Shown here one piece after another: positions 1-8,612 of a stretch of DNA of 64,000 bases (position 1 is the stretch's first letter; every line of letters starts with the position of its first letter). This DNA comes from Chitinophaga chungangae (GTDB lineage Bacteria; Bacteroidota; Bacteroidia; Chitinophagales; Chitinophagaceae): assembly GCF_017742215.1 (NCBI RefSeq), contig NZ_JAGHKP010000002.1:1-64000 (forward strand). Direction: 5' to 3'. Under the pieces are notes generated by a model. The model was not told the origin of the DNA and made no database searches. It was given only the letters and a program-made list of their open reading frames with translations. The position numbers were made by a program, and so were the translations under genes.

Positions 1-299
1 TGAACCCGACTAAATTTTCTCTTGGAAAATCGAATCGAGATGTTCAATTAATATGTTATCGCTAACATTACCTGTGTTTTGTTACATTTCTGTAACGTGC
101 TGTTGTTTCCTTACTTTCAAAGACCTTTCCTAACCTTGATCTGCTCTTTAGCAGTTCGTTGCCGGTTAAAATTGTTAGATGCCAAGGTTGCGAACCTCCA
201 GGCCCGAAGCCTGCATCCAGTAAATATCTTAAGAACCATATCCCCTCACTTTCCTCTCACTTTTCTTTCTCTTCGATCACTCCGTTTCAGAAGGGAGTG
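1..299 (-). other. Probable rRNA operon leader (16S beyond left edge)
   Basis: This stretch has no credible gene. Read on the minus strand it lies downstream of three tandem strong promoters and contains several short hairpins: an inverted repeat at 53-68, one at about 141-154 and one at 199-213. A TCTTTGA-containing segment lies at about 115-126. Strong tandem promoters, structured untranslated DNA and antiterminator-like TTCTTTG motifs are what precedes 16S rRNA genes in Bacteroidota. The 16S gene itself would start left of position 1 and is not visible, so the assignment is inference. Confidence 0.55.
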
Positions 300-331
300 C
301 AAAGGTAGAAGAGTTTTTATTTCATTCCAAA
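300..331 (-). promoter_or_regulatory. Tandem promoter P3 (minus strand, nearest the leader)
   Basis: On the minus strand there is a -33 TTTG (328-331) and a -7 TACCTTTG (300-307) separated by 20 bases, an excellent match to the Bacteroidota housekeeping sigma consensus. It is the third of three near-identical promoters firing toward position 1. Confidence 0.75.
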
Positions 332-410
332 TTTTTCTGAAGAAAATTTCAATCTTTTTTCGATCGTCTTTTCCTCCGAAAACCAAGCCCATCAAGAACT
401 TGCGGAAATC

Positions 411-428
411 AAAACCATGTAAAGAACT
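411..428 (-). promoter_or_regulatory. boxA-like element after promoter P2
   Basis: The minus strand reads AGTTCTTTACATGGTTTT here, about 30 bases downstream of the second promoter. The same element recurs at 578-595 after the first promoter with one base changed. TTCTTTG-type elements in rRNA leaders act as antitermination (Nus factor) sites in other bacteria. The role here is inferred from position and repetition. Confidence 0.45.
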
Positions 429-455
429 GAAGTAGTTTACCGCGTTAGCGGGTCG

Positions 456-487
456 CAAAGGTAGAAGAAGTATTTCTTTCAACCAAA
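456..487 (-). promoter_or_regulatory. Tandem promoter P2 (minus strand)
   Basis: A -33 TTTG lies at 484-487 and a -7 TACCTTTG at 456-463, with a 20-base spacer, on the minus strand. It is followed by a GC-rich start segment with CCCGCTAAC shared with the P1 copy, showing the promoter units arose by duplication. Confidence 0.75.
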
Positions 488-577
488 TTTTTCTTTCAGA
501 ATTTTATTCTTTTTCTCTGATCATTGAACCTCGGAAAACCACTGCTGGTATAGCTTTTAAGCCGTGCAGAAGAAAGA

Positions 578-595
578 AAAACCATGCAAAGAACT
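578..595 (-). promoter_or_regulatory. boxA-like element after promoter P1
   Basis: The minus strand reads AGTTCTTTGCATGGTTTT, nearly identical to the element at 411-428 and at a similar distance from its promoter. It is interpreted as an antitermination element of the rRNA leader; this is inference. Confidence 0.45.
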
Positions 596-620
596 ACGTG
601 TTTTCCGTGTTAGCGGGATG

Positions 621-653
621 CAAAGGTAGAGACTTTTTCCCGGTACTTCCAAA
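621..653 (-). promoter_or_regulatory. Tandem promoter P1 (minus strand, most upstream)
   Basis: A -33 TTTG lies at 650-653 and a -7 TACCTTTG at 621-628, with a 21-base spacer, on the minus strand. It sits about 55 bases past the stop codon of truA and so is separate from that gene. It is the first of the three tandem promoters. Confidence 0.7.
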
Positions 654-707
654 TGTTTTCAGCAATTATTTCTCACAAACAACCGTAATGCCCGTCCATA
701 GCCAATT

Positions 708-1466
708 CTATCTTCCAATATTTTCTCCCAACACCCCCTCCGCATACATCACCCGCATCAAACAAAGCCCGTGCCCCGGCACCGCAAAATCAGCCCGCGT
801 ACAATCCTTACTCTCCACCGCCGCACGAAATTCCTCCATCGTCAGCTTCCCCCTCCCCACCCGCAACATCGTGCCCACAAGCCCCCGAACCATCCCGCGC
901 AAAAAACGGTTCGCACTAACGCGATAGACTAAACGACCTTCTTCCCGCTCCCAGTACGATTCCTCTATAGCACAATTGTACGTTTTTACCTGCGTGTTCC
1001 GCTTGCTGAACGTGCTGAAGTCCGTATAACCTTTTACCGCCGCCGCCGCTTCCTGCAACAGTTGCAGGTCGATCGTATAAGGATAATAATAACCACGGTC
1101 GCGCATGAACGGGTCTTTAAACCCATACAACGTATACGCATACGCCCGCCCGGTAGCCGCAAAACGGCTGTGCAGATCGCCCGGCACTGCGTAAACGCCC
1201 TTCAACACCACATCCTGCGGCAATATCGCGTTCATCTTGTACATAAACTGCGGGTGCAGCGCCTTTTCCGTATCGAAATGCAAAAAGTTCTGCCGCGCAT
1301 GCACGCCCGCATCCGTTCTGCTGGAACCGGTCGTTTCCACCGTTTCCCGCAGCAGCAGGCTCACCGCGCGGTCTATCTCCCCCTGCACCGTCTGCGCGTT
1401 TTCCTGCACCTGGAAACCGGCGTAACGCCCGCCCATATATGCTACTTCTATGAAATACCTGGCCAT
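708..1466 (-). CDS. truA: tRNA pseudouridine(38-40) synthase TruA
   Basis: TruA converts uridines 38, 39 and 40 in the anticodon arm of many tRNAs to pseudouridine. The 252-residue product has the usual family length. It carries the N-terminal YMGGRYAGFQVQ segment and the signature GSSRTDAGVHA, whose Asp52 is the expected catalytic aspartate (Asp60 in E. coli). The C-terminal RFLRGMVRGLVGTML segment is also typical of the family. The gene follows the DUF4476 gene on the same strand, with an 86-base gap that contains a hairpin, so it may be transcribed separately. The assignment is confident. Confidence 0.97.
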   Translation of the reverse strand: MARYFIEVAYMGGRYAGFQVQENAQTVQGEIDRAVSLLLRETVETTGSSRTDAGVHARQNFLHFDTEKALHPQFMYKMNAILPQDVVLKGVYAVPGDLHSRFAATGRAYAYTLYGFKDPFMRDRGYYYPYTIDLQLLQEAAAAVKGYTDFSTFSKRNTQVKTYNCAIEESYWEREEGRLVYRVSANRFLRGMVRGLVGTMLRVGRGKLTMEEFRAAVESKDCTRADFAVPGHGLCLMRVMYAEGVLGENIGR

Positions 1467-1500
1467 GATGCGCGAAAGTAGGGATTTTTAAAACGACAAA

Positions 1501-1528
1501 TGGGGAAATGACACGTGTCATTCCCCCA
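1501..1528 (-). terminator. Hairpin between DUF4476 gene and truA
   Basis: A near-perfect palindrome with stems of about 13 bases is centred on ACGTGT. It lies just past the stop of the DUF4476 gene on the minus strand and is followed by a weak T-rich stretch. It probably ends or attenuates transcription of the upstream gene; the weak T tract lowers confidence. Confidence 0.45.
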
Positions 1529-1552
1529 TTCGCAATATCAGGATGATAGCGG

Positions 1553-3046
1553 CTATTTCTTCAGCATCGCCTTGAAACGCCCCTTGTAATAATCGTCTTT
1601 CAAAAGATCCGACAGGCCCGCGAAATTCTGCGAATCGTACGTTCTAGCATATGCCGCGTCCAGCAGCTGGTAACGGTTTTCTTCCGTGGCGATCAGCTGC
1701 GCCAGCGCGCGTACCTGTTCGGTGCTCACGCATGTATTGCGGGTGCTTTTCCGGAACGCGTCTACCATATCTTCGTCGGTCTTCTTCACGTTCATCGTGC
1801 GCAGCAGTTTGCGGAACGCATCTACTTCCAGCACTTTCCCGCAATCGGAGTTCACCATGTCCAGCGACAGTTTTTTCTTTTCCTTCACCGTTTCTTCCGT
1901 CTCGGTTACCGCAACGTCTTTATTAAACTCGGCATTCGCGATGCTGTCTTTGATCTCGCCTTCGCGGATAGCTGCTTCGCGCTCGGCTTTCCTTTTCTGG
2001 CGTTTGGCCTCGCGGGCATCCTTTGCGCTCGTTTCCACCCCTTCTCCAACGGTTTCGGCCGCGCTTTCCACCGCCGCTGCGGCAGGCTCGGCGGGCGTTG
2101 TATTACCGGCGGCGCCAAAGTCGATGAACTCGGGCTCAGGCTGGTCGCGTTTCTTTTTGGGTTTCTTTTCTTTTTTCTCTTTCACCGGTTTGGGCGCGGG
2201 CGCATATTCCCCTCCTTCCGGCTCCGTAACCACTGCTGCTGTGGTGTCCGCTTCACGAAGCGCTTCGTCCGCCGCGGCTTTTTTCTCGTCTTCCAGCACG
2301 CTGCTCAGCAATGCCTGCTCTTCTTCCGTAAGCGGTTCACGGTCCCTGCCGCGTTTTCTGTTGCGGGGCTTTTTCACCGGGGCGGATTCGGTTACCGCCA
2401 CAGGCGCCACATCCGCCACTTTTTCAGTTACCGGGGGAGCAGTGGGCTTGGGTTTGGGCAGTTCCAGCGGCATATCGTCCGGCCGGTCGTCCGTCACTAC
2501 TTTATCAAGCGCGGCGGCAAAGCTGCTTTTTTCCTTCGGGCCGCTTTTAGGCGGCTCTGAGGTATCTGTTTTCTTTCCCAGCGCGGCTTCCACGTCGGCC
2601 TGCACATTATTGATCAGTTCTTTTTGTTCGGCCGTCGCATTTTCGTCGGAGACCCGGGCGATCGTCACTTCCTCCGCAGGCGCTTCCGCGGGCGGCGCGC
2701 CGCCGCCGGATTTCAGCGTGGCGAAGGTCTGCAGGTCGTACAACGCGTATTCCTTTTCACCCGTGTTTTTCAGCAGGTAACCATAATCGCGGCTGCCGTT
2801 GAGCCGGATCACGAACTGCTGCTCCGGAGCTTCGCTTTTCGGGAAACCTACGGTTACAGGCACTTTGCCGGCCTGCAGCTTCGGCAGTATCACATACCCT
2901 TTTTGCGAAGAACTGAGCAGTTTGCCGTCTATTTTAACATAGAAGGGCTGCTGTTTTTCGTGTTGTATGTAAACAAAATACGATGGGTCCTGCGCCGAAA
3001 GGCCCGAAGCGGCCAGCAGGCAGCAGAACAGATATAACAGTTTCAT
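1553..3046 (-). CDS. Secreted DUF4476 domain protein
   Basis: This protein of about 497 residues is of unknown function. The start at MKLLYLFCC is preferred because it gives a clean signal peptide ending near GLSAQ; an ATG five codons upstream is also possible. The N-terminal 120 residues look like a beta-rich domain. The middle (about 125-395) is low-complexity: Pro, Ala, Glu and Lys-rich, with clusters such as KEKKEKKPKKKRDQ, and is probably disordered. The last 97 residues match the DUF4476 helical domain as I recall it (DCGKVLEVDAFRKLL at its start). DUF4476 proteins occur widely in Bacteroidota, usually as exported proteins of unknown role. The gene starts 35 bases after the biotin carrier gene. 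Confidence 0.75.
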   Translation of the reverse strand: MKLLYLFCCLLAASGLSAQDPSYFVYIQHEKQQPFYVKIDGKLLSSSQKGYVILPKLQAGKVPVTVGFPKSEAPEQQFVIRLNGSRDYGYLLKNTGEKEYALYDLQTFATLKSGGGAPPAEAPAEEVTIARVSDENATAEQKELINNVQADVEAALGKKTDTSEPPKSGPKEKSSFAAALDKVVTDDRPDDMPLELPKPKPTAPPVTEKVADVAPVAVTESAPVKKPRNRKRGRDREPLTEEEQALLSSVLEDEKKAAADEALREADTTAAVVTEPEGGEYAPAPKPVKEKKEKKPKKKRDQPEPEFIDFGAAGNTTPAEPAAAAVESAAETVGEGVETSAKDAREAKRQKRKAEREAAIREGEIKDSIANAEFNKDVAVTETEETVKEKKKLSLDMVNSDCGKVLEVDAFRKLLRTMNVKKTDEDMVDAFRKSTRNTCVSTEQVRALAQLIATEENRYQLLDAAYARTYDSQNFAGLSDLLKDDYYKGRFKAMLKK

Positions 3047-3081
3047 TCTGAATCGATGCATAATGTTACCTGTAACAAATA

Positions 3082-3591
3082 TTATTCCAGCACAATGAGC
3101 ACTTCGCCTTTTTCGACGGCGGTGCGCTCGGAAACCTTTATTTCTTTTACGACGGCATCCGCCGCGGCTTTGAACACATTCTCCATTTTCATCGCTTCCA
3201 GTATCAGCACCGGCTCGCCTTTTTGGATGGCCTGCCCCGGGCTCACCAGCACTTTCAGCACCATGCCGGGCATGGGCGCCTTGATGTCGTTGATCTTGCG
3301 GCTGGCCGCTTCGCTGATGCCCATGGATGCCAAAAGGCGGTCCATCGGCTCTTCCAGCGCCACTTCGTACAAAGCCTGGCCGATCTGGAGGCTGACCGTT
3401 TTGGTGTCCCTGTCTATTTTCACCACCTGCGCCACAAGGCTTTTCCCGTCCATCAGAATGCTGAAATCGCCGGAGGGAAGCGCTTCCGCGCTCCAGTTCA
3501 CCTGCTTCCCGTTACATTCCACATTTCCGGTGCCGGGGCCGGCAGGAGTGATCTCGAACGACTGCGCGCCGTTCACTGTTGCTTTGATCAT
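3082..3591 (-). CDS. Biotin carboxyl carrier protein-like subunit
   Basis: This is a 169-residue protein with a C-terminal biotinyl/lipoyl attachment domain. The motif EAMKMEN is intact, with Lys135 as the expected biotinylation site. The preceding sequence IKAPMPGMVLKVLVSPGQ is typical of the carrier domain. In Bacteroidota such free-standing carriers serve acyl-CoA carboxylases (propionyl- or acetyl-CoA type), working with a biotin carboxylase and a carboxyltransferase, neither of which is in this window. The N-terminal half resembles the linker region of pyruvate/propionyl carboxylase carriers. The carrier role is confident; the exact enzyme partner is not known. Confidence 0.85.
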   Translation of the reverse strand: MIKATVNGAQSFEITPAGPGTGNVECNGKQVNWSAEALPSGDFSILMDGKSLVAQVVKIDRDTKTVSLQIGQALYEVALEEPMDRLLASMGISEAASRKINDIKAPMPGMVLKVLVSPGQAIQKGEPVLILEAMKMENVFKAAADAVVKEIKVSERTAVEKGEVLIVLE

Positions 3592-3690
3592 AAATTCGAG
3601 CTGTCCTGTTACAAAAATAACAATTTTAACCGCTTGCCTCGTATTTGGGCCATTTGTTTAAATTTGACCCTTGCCCTCGGTCGGAGGGCC

Positions 3691-3698
3691 TATTTTTG
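3691..3698 (+). promoter_or_regulatory. Candidate -7 element for the aminopeptidase gene
   Basis: TATTTTTG matches the -7 consensus TAnnTTTG and lies 17 bases before the start codon of the M1 peptidase. The candidate -33 elements (TTG at 3671, TTTG at 3663) have non-ideal spacing and the leader would be very short, so this is tentative. Confidence 0.35.
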
Positions 3699-3714
3699 AA
3701 TTAAACATTTTTTC

Positions 3715-6300
3715 ATGCATTCACAGACCAGGAAATTAACAGGCCTTCTGCTGGCCAGCCTCGCGATCATGGGGCTCAGCCTGCGGGCATCCGCCCAGTC
3801 CGCCCCGGACAAAGAAGACCCGGAAATGAAAATCTATCGAGCCACCGCCACAAAAATCAACGATCTCATTCACACCAAACTGGACGTCCGTTTCGATTAC
3901 GCGAAACGTTACCTCTACGGAAAAGCCTGGATCTCCCTCAAACCGCACTTCTACCCTACAGACAGCCTGACGCTCGACGCAAAGGGAATGGACGTGAAAA
4001 CCGTGTCGCTCGTGCAGACCAGCGGCTCCGCCACCCTCAAATTCCCCAACGAGGCCGCACTTAAAGCCGCGCGCACCACGCCGCTGAAATACGAGTACGA
4101 CGGCAGCCAGATACGCCTGAAACTCAACAAAACCTACAAAAACAACGAATCCTACACCATTTTCGTGGAATATACCGCCAAACCCGACGAAGCGAAAGTG
4201 GAGGGCAGCGCCGCCATCACCGACGCAAAAGGCCTTTATTTCATCAATCCCGACGGCTCGGACCCGAAAAAGCCCATCCAGATCTGGACGCAGGGCGAAA
4301 CCGAATCGTCTTCCGTATGGTTTCCCACCATCGACCGCACCAATCAGAAAACCACCTCCGAGATCAGCATGACCGTGGAGAAAAAATACGTGACCCTTTC
4401 CAACGGTAAACTGACCAGCCAGAAATCCAATTCGGACGGCACGCGTACAGACACCTGGCGCATGGACCTCCCGCACGCCCCTTACCTCTTTATGATGGCC
4501 GTCGGCGACTTCGCCATCGTAAAAGACAGCTGGCGCGGCAAAGAAGTGAACTACTACGTGGAAAAAGCCTATGCGACCCATGCCAAAGCCATTTTCGGCA
4601 ACACGCCCGAAATGCTCACCTTCTTTTCCAAACTGCTGAATTACGATTATCCCTGGGTGAAATATTCGCAGATCATCGTGCGCGACTACGTTTCCGGCGC
4701 CATGGAAAATACCACGGCCACCATTCACGGCGACTTCCTGCAGAAAACGCAGCGCGAGCTGCTGGACGATGACGAGCGCCTCGGCGAATCCGTGATCGCC
4801 CACGAACTGTTCCACCACTGGTTTGGCGACCTCGCCACCGCGGAATCGTGGAGCAACCTGACCATGAACGAATCTTTCGCCGATTACAGCGAGTATCTCT
4901 GGTTCGAGCACAAATACGGGAAAGATGCGGCCGACGAGCACGCCTGGTCCGCCATGAACAACTACCAGGAATCCGCCGAATACCAGGGAGACCGCGACCT
5001 GGTGCGGTTCCACTATCATAACAAAGAAGATATGTTCGACGCCGTCAGCTACCAGAAAGGCGGCCGCATCCTCCATATGCTGCGCACTTACCTCGGCGAC
5101 GAAGCTTTCTTCAAAGCGCTCAACCTTTACCTGCGCAACAACGCGTTCAAAGCCACGGAAGCGCATCAGCTGCGCCTCGCCATGGAAGAGGTGTCCGGCC
5201 AGGACCTGAACTGGTTCTTCAACCAGTGGTATTTCGGACAGGGTTACCCTACGCTCGACATTTCCTACGATTACAGCCAGACCGGCTCCGCCAAAGTGAC
5301 CATCGAGCAGAAAGGCGACAAGGTTTTCGATCTTCCTTTCGCGATAGACGTGTATGCCGGCGGCAAAAAAGAACGCCACGACGTGCGTCTCTCTGAAAAG
5401 AAAGCCACTTTTACTTTCCCGGTGAGCGCCAGGCCCGACTTTGTGAACGTGGATGCGGACAAATCGCTGATCGTTAAAAAAGCCGACCGCAGGGAGCTGA
5501 GCACATACGTGTTCCAATATAAAAACGCGCCCACTTATTTCGACCGCCGCGAGGCCATCGAGGCCTGCATCAAACAGCAAACGGGCAACGCGGCCGCACG
5601 CGCCACGCTCATCGCCGCGCTGAACGACAAATATGAAGGGCTGCGCGCCATGGCCGTTGCCGGTCTCAAGATCGAAAATCCTGAAGTGCAGTCCGCCGCG
5701 CTGCCCGTGCTAACGGAGCTGGCGAAAAAAGATAAGTTCTCCCAGGTGCGCGCCGCCGCAATCAAACAGCTGGGCAGGCTGAAAGACGCGAAATACATGC
5801 CGCTGTTCGAAGCCGCGTTGAAAGATCCATCTTACATGGTGGAAGGCACCGCGCTGAACGCGATTGCCGAGCTGGACATCAAAAAGGCTTACCAGCTGGC
5901 TAAAACCATGGAAAAAGACGCCCGCGGCCTGCTTGGCAGCGGCATTGCGAACGTGTACGCCAAAAACGGCGACGTGAGCGACGTGCCTTTCTTCGCGGCC
6001 AAACTCGAGGAAAGCTCCGGCCAGGAAAAGATCGGCGCGGCCATCCTCTATCTCAACATCCTCGCGTCTGTAGACGATACGCCCACGGTTACCAAAGGCA
6101 TCGACGATATCACCGCGGTGGTGACCGGCTTCAACAACAACTGGGTGAACGATTACATCGTGAACCTGATGGGCCCCATCGCAAAAAAGAAACAGGAAAA
6201 AGCGGCACAGGCAGCCGGCGACCAGCGCAACGCGCTCAACGCCCAGGCGGATCACATCCTGAAAGCCATCGCTAAAATAAAAGAGACCGGCAAAGAGTAA
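3715..6300 (+). CDS. M1 family metallo-aminopeptidase with HEAT-like C-terminus
   Basis: This exported 861-residue zinc aminopeptidase removes N-terminal residues from peptides. A signal peptide ends near SLRASAQ. The substrate-binding exopeptidase motif GAMEN is at 328-332. The zinc site HELFH is at 363-367, with the third ligand Glu386 in NESFADY at the expected spacing of 18 residues. Beyond about residue 590 there are repeated helical pairs resembling HEAT/ARM repeats (for example ALPVLTELAKK and QVRAAAIKQLGRL), the usual C-terminal domain of this group. The gene is monocistronic: divergent from the carrier gene and closed by a strong terminator at 6388. It is likely periplasmic or surface-exposed and used in peptide nutrition. 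Confidence 0.95.
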   Translation: MHSQTRKLTGLLLASLAIMGLSLRASAQSAPDKEDPEMKIYRATATKINDLIHTKLDVRFDYAKRYLYGKAWISLKPHFYPTDSLTLDAKGMDVKTVSLVQTSGSATLKFPNEAALKAARTTPLKYEYDGSQIRLKLNKTYKNNESYTIFVEYTAKPDEAKVEGSAAITDAKGLYFINPDGSDPKKPIQIWTQGETESSSVWFPTIDRTNQKTTSEISMTVEKKYVTLSNGKLTSQKSNSDGTRTDTWRMDLPHAPYLFMMAVGDFAIVKDSWRGKEVNYYVEKAYATHAKAIFGNTPEMLTFFSKLLNYDYPWVKYSQIIVRDYVSGAMENTTATIHGDFLQKTQRELLDDDERLGESVIAHELFHHWFGDLATAESWSNLTMNESFADYSEYLWFEHKYGKDAADEHAWSAMNNYQESAEYQGDRDLVRFHYHNKEDMFDAVSYQKGGRILHMLRTYLGDEAFFKALNLYLRNNAFKATEAHQLRLAMEEVSGQDLNWFFNQWYFGQGYPTLDISYDYSQTGSAKVTIEQKGDKVFDLPFAIDVYAGGKKERHDVRLSEKKATFTFPVSARPDFVNVDADKSLIVKKADRRELSTYVFQYKNAPTYFDRREAIEACIKQQTGNAAARATLIAALNDKYEGLRAMAVAGLKIENPEVQSAALPVLTELAKKDKFSQVRAAAIKQLGRLKDAKYMPLFEAALKDPSYMVEGTALNAIAELDIKKAYQLAKTMEKDARGLLGSGIANVYAKNGDVSDVPFFAAKLEESSGQEKIGAAILYLNILASVDDTPTVTKGIDDITAVVTGFNNNWVNDYIVNLMGPIAKKKQEKAAQAAGDQRNALNAQADHILKAIAKIKETGKE

Positions 6301-6387
6301 GGTGATGGTTGCACCGGCGCCGGGAACGCTTCCGGGCCGCCGTTGTGTCACTCACTTCAGCCGCATCGCTTTTTTCAGCTTTTTAGA

Positions 6388-6418
6388 AGCGGCCTCCCCT
6401 GCGGAGGCCGCTTTTTTT
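6388..6418 (+). terminator. Rho-independent terminator after M1 peptidase
   Basis: A perfect 10-base stem (6388-6397 with 6403-6412), a 5-base loop and a following run of seven Ts form a textbook terminator 88 bases past the stop codon. Confidence 0.9.
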
Positions 6419-6426
6419 ATGCTGCC

Positions 6427-6695
6427 GCTTGCCAGGCGCCGGCCTTACCCGGAGTTGGTCTTATTACCTTCCTGTAAGGTTATTGCGCAGCTGCAGCGTA
6501 ACCAAAGCGAATCGGAGTGAGCCGGAGCTTGCCAGGCGCAGGTCTCCCCCGGAATATGCCTTCGCTTGCCAGGCGCCGGCCTTACCCGGCGTTGGTCTTA
6601 TATCACCTTCTGCAAGGTTATGGCGCAGCTGCAGCCTAACCGAAGGTGAATCGAAGGTGTACCGGAGTTGAGCCGGAGATGAGCCGGACTTGATC
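6427..6695. repeat. Two tandem copies of a GC-rich repeat of about 137 bases
   Basis: The unit starting GCTTGCCAGGCGCCGGCCTT at 6427 recurs at 6564, and a partial copy of its first 13 bases occurs at 6527. Most bases agree between the copies, including a shared GCGCAGCTGCAGC core. The right end decays into short GAGCCGGA repeats (about 6660-6690). The units contain inverted elements and lie in a gene-free gap between a terminator and the next start codon. They do not match any coding sequence I recognise and resemble REP/BIME-like intergenic repeats. Confidence 0.7.
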
Positions 6696-6774
6696 GGCGG
6701 TAAAATACTATCACAAGCATCGGATTTACCATTCAAGTTCCCTATATTGGGTAGCATTAAATTCCACCGTCTCC

Positions 6775-8097
6775 ATGATCTCACCCTTGTTACTCGTTCT
6801 GCTGGCTATCCTGTTGCTCATTGCCCTCATCATGTGGGTAAAGCTCGATACTTTTATTTCATTCCTGATCGTAAGCGTATTGCTCGCCCTCGCCTGCAAG
6901 CTGGACGGGCCGCAGATCGGGCAGGCCATTTCCGGCGGCATCGGCAGCACGCTCGGCTCCCTGGTCACCATTCTCGGTTTTGGCGCCATGCTTGGCAAAA
7001 TAGTGGCGGACAGTGGCGCGGCGCAGCAGATCACCACGTCGATGGTGCATCTTTTCGGCGTGCGGCACATCCAGTGGGGAATGGCGCTGGCCGGCCTGCT
7101 CGTAGGCATTCCCATGTTCTACACCGCCGGCTTCGTGATCGTGGTGCCGCTCATTTTCGCCACGGGCGCTTCCACCCGCCTGCCTTTGCTGTACGTGGGC
7201 ATCCCGATGATCTCCGCACTGTCTACCGCGCATGGGTTCCTTCCGCCGCATCCTTCGCCCACCGCGCTTTGCCAGCAGCTGGGGGCAGACCTCGGCAAAA
7301 CGCTGGTGTACGGCCTCATCATCGCCGTGCCTACCATTGCGCTGGCCGGCCCCTTGTTCGGCAGCACGCTCAAAAAAATCCACATCACGCCCGGGCAGGG
7401 CATGTTCAATATCCATCAGCGCGAAGCGGGCGAGCTGCCCGGTCTTGGCGTCAGCCTGGCCACGGCCATGCTTCCCCTCATCCTGCTTACGCTCACCACC
7501 GCGCTGGGCCCCTTCCTGGAGAAAGGCGGCGCGTTCAGCCGTTTTATCGCCATCATCGGCGACCCTAACATCGCCATGCTGATCTCCGTGCTGGTGGCCG
7601 CTTATTTCCTCGGCCTCCGCCGCGGGCAAACGATGAAGCAGGTGATGAAGTCGATGGAGAACGCGTTTAAAGAAGTAGCGCCCATCATGCTGATCATCGC
7701 CGGTTCCGGCGTGTTTATGCAGGTGATCAAAGACGGCGGCATCAATACTTACATCGGGCAATCGCTGAGCCACCTGCCGGTATCGCCGCTGGTGCTCGGC
7801 TGGATCATCGCCGCGACCATCCGCGTTTGCGTAGGATCGGCCACGGTGGCCGGTCTTACCACGGTCGGCATTTTGCTGCCGGTGATACAGCAGCAACCTG
7901 TACATCCCGAGCTGATGGTGTTGTCCATCGGCGCGGGCAGCCTCATGTTCTCCCATGTGAACGACGGCGGGTTCTGGCTGTTCAAGGAATATTTTAACCT
8001 CAGCCTGAAACAGACCTTCTCCACCTGGTCCGTCATGGAAACCATCGTGTCGCTCAGCGGGCTTGGCGGCGTGCTGGTGCTGCAGCAATTTGTGTGA
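6775..8097 (+). CDS. GntP family permease (gluconate / D-serine type)
   Basis: This inner-membrane permease has 440 residues and about 12 hydrophobic segments. It belongs to the GntP family, which includes gluconate:H+ symporters and the D-serine transporter DsdX. Family-typical segments are visible: an N-terminal hydrophobic pair, ILGFGAMLGKIVADSGAAQ, GIPMFYTAGFVIVVPLIF and HGFLPPHPSPTA. It is the first gene of a co-oriented four-gene set with RidA, a D-TA/DSD-like PLP enzyme and an M19 dipeptidase. No sugar-acid kinase is nearby, so the neighbours favour uptake of a D-hydroxy-amino acid over gluconate. Family assignment is confident; substrate is inferred. Confidence 0.88.
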   Translation: MISPLLLVLLAILLLIALIMWVKLDTFISFLIVSVLLALACKLDGPQIGQAISGGIGSTLGSLVTILGFGAMLGKIVADSGAAQQITTSMVHLFGVRHIQWGMALAGLLVGIPMFYTAGFVIVVPLIFATGASTRLPLLYVGIPMISALSTAHGFLPPHPSPTALCQQLGADLGKTLVYGLIIAVPTIALAGPLFGSTLKKIHITPGQGMFNIHQREAGELPGLGVSLATAMLPLILLTLTTALGPFLEKGGAFSRFIAIIGDPNIAMLISVLVAAYFLGLRRGQTMKQVMKSMENAFKEVAPIMLIIAGSGVFMQVIKDGGINTYIGQSLSHLPVSPLVLGWIIAATIRVCVGSATVAGLTTVGILLPVIQQQPVHPELMVLSIGAGSLMFSHVNDGGFWLFKEYFNLSLKQTFSTWSVMETIVSLSGLGGVLVLQQFV

Positions 8098-8137
8098 TTA
8101 CTTCGATTTATTGGATACCTTTAAAATAAAATTCGTG

Positions 8138-8602
8138 ATGAACGCAACAGCCAATTTTGAATCGCTCGGACTTCAACTTCCTCCCGCTCCCGCACCCAAA
8201 GGGGTTTACAAACCTTTACTGATCGTGGATAAATTCGTGTACGTATCCGGCCACGGCCCGGTATTGCCCGATGGTTCGCTGCTGTTCGGAAAGGCCGGTC
8301 TTGACGTAAACGCAGACGGCGCAAAACTGGCTGCGCAGCAGGTGGGCCTCACGATCCTTTCCACGCTGGTTTCCCAGCTCGGCAGCCTGAACCGGATCAA
8401 ACGGGTGATCAAAGTATTGGGCATGGTGAACGCCACGCCCGATTTCGGCAAACATCCCTACGTGATCAACGGATGCAGCGAACTGTTCGTAAAGATCTGG
8501 GGGGAAGACAATGGCGTGGGCGTGAGAAGCGCCGTGGGCATGGGCTCCCTGCCGGACAACATCACGGTGGAAATCGAAGCTGTTTTTGAACTGGAAGACT
8601 GA
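8138..8602 (+). CDS. RidA family enamine/imine deaminase
   Basis: RidA proteins hydrolyse reactive 2-aminoacrylate and 2-aminocrotonate, released by PLP enzymes such as serine/threonine dehydratases, to keto acids. The start at MNATANF (8138) is chosen because earlier codons read through sequence with no homology to the family. The 154-residue protein belongs to the slightly longer YjgF-like subgroup. Arg130 in VGVRSAVGMGSLP and Glu145 in VEIEAVFE match the RidA Arg105 and Glu120 pair, including the 15-residue separation. It ends 10 bases before the PLP enzyme, so the two are surely co-transcribed and plausibly act on the same reaction. Confidence 0.88.
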   Translation: MNATANFESLGLQLPPAPAPKGVYKPLLIVDKFVYVSGHGPVLPDGSLLFGKAGLDVNADGAKLAAQQVGLTILSTLVSQLGSLNRIKRVIKVLGMVNATPDFGKHPYVINGCSELFVKIWGEDNGVGVRSAVGMGSLPDNITVEIEAVFELED

Positions 8603-8612
8603 AAAAACCCGC

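Noticed and set aside
1686..2780. A 364-codon Ser/Ala-rich open frame on the plus strand
   Set aside because: It is antisense to the low-complexity Lys/Glu/Ala region of the DUF4476 protein, which yields Ser/Phe-rich shadow translation; no start signal or domain.
3736..5580. A 614-codon open frame on the minus strand opposite the M1 aminopeptidase
   Set aside because: It is fully antisense to a gene with intact catalytic motifs. Its composition (Val, Gly, Phe, His-rich) is what the complement of GC-rich third positions gives, and no domain is recognisable.
6429..6671. A possible 80-residue protein across the intergenic repeat
   Set aside because: It is read from the tandem repeat itself, carries repeated out-of-context peptides, has no homology that I recognise and no start context.
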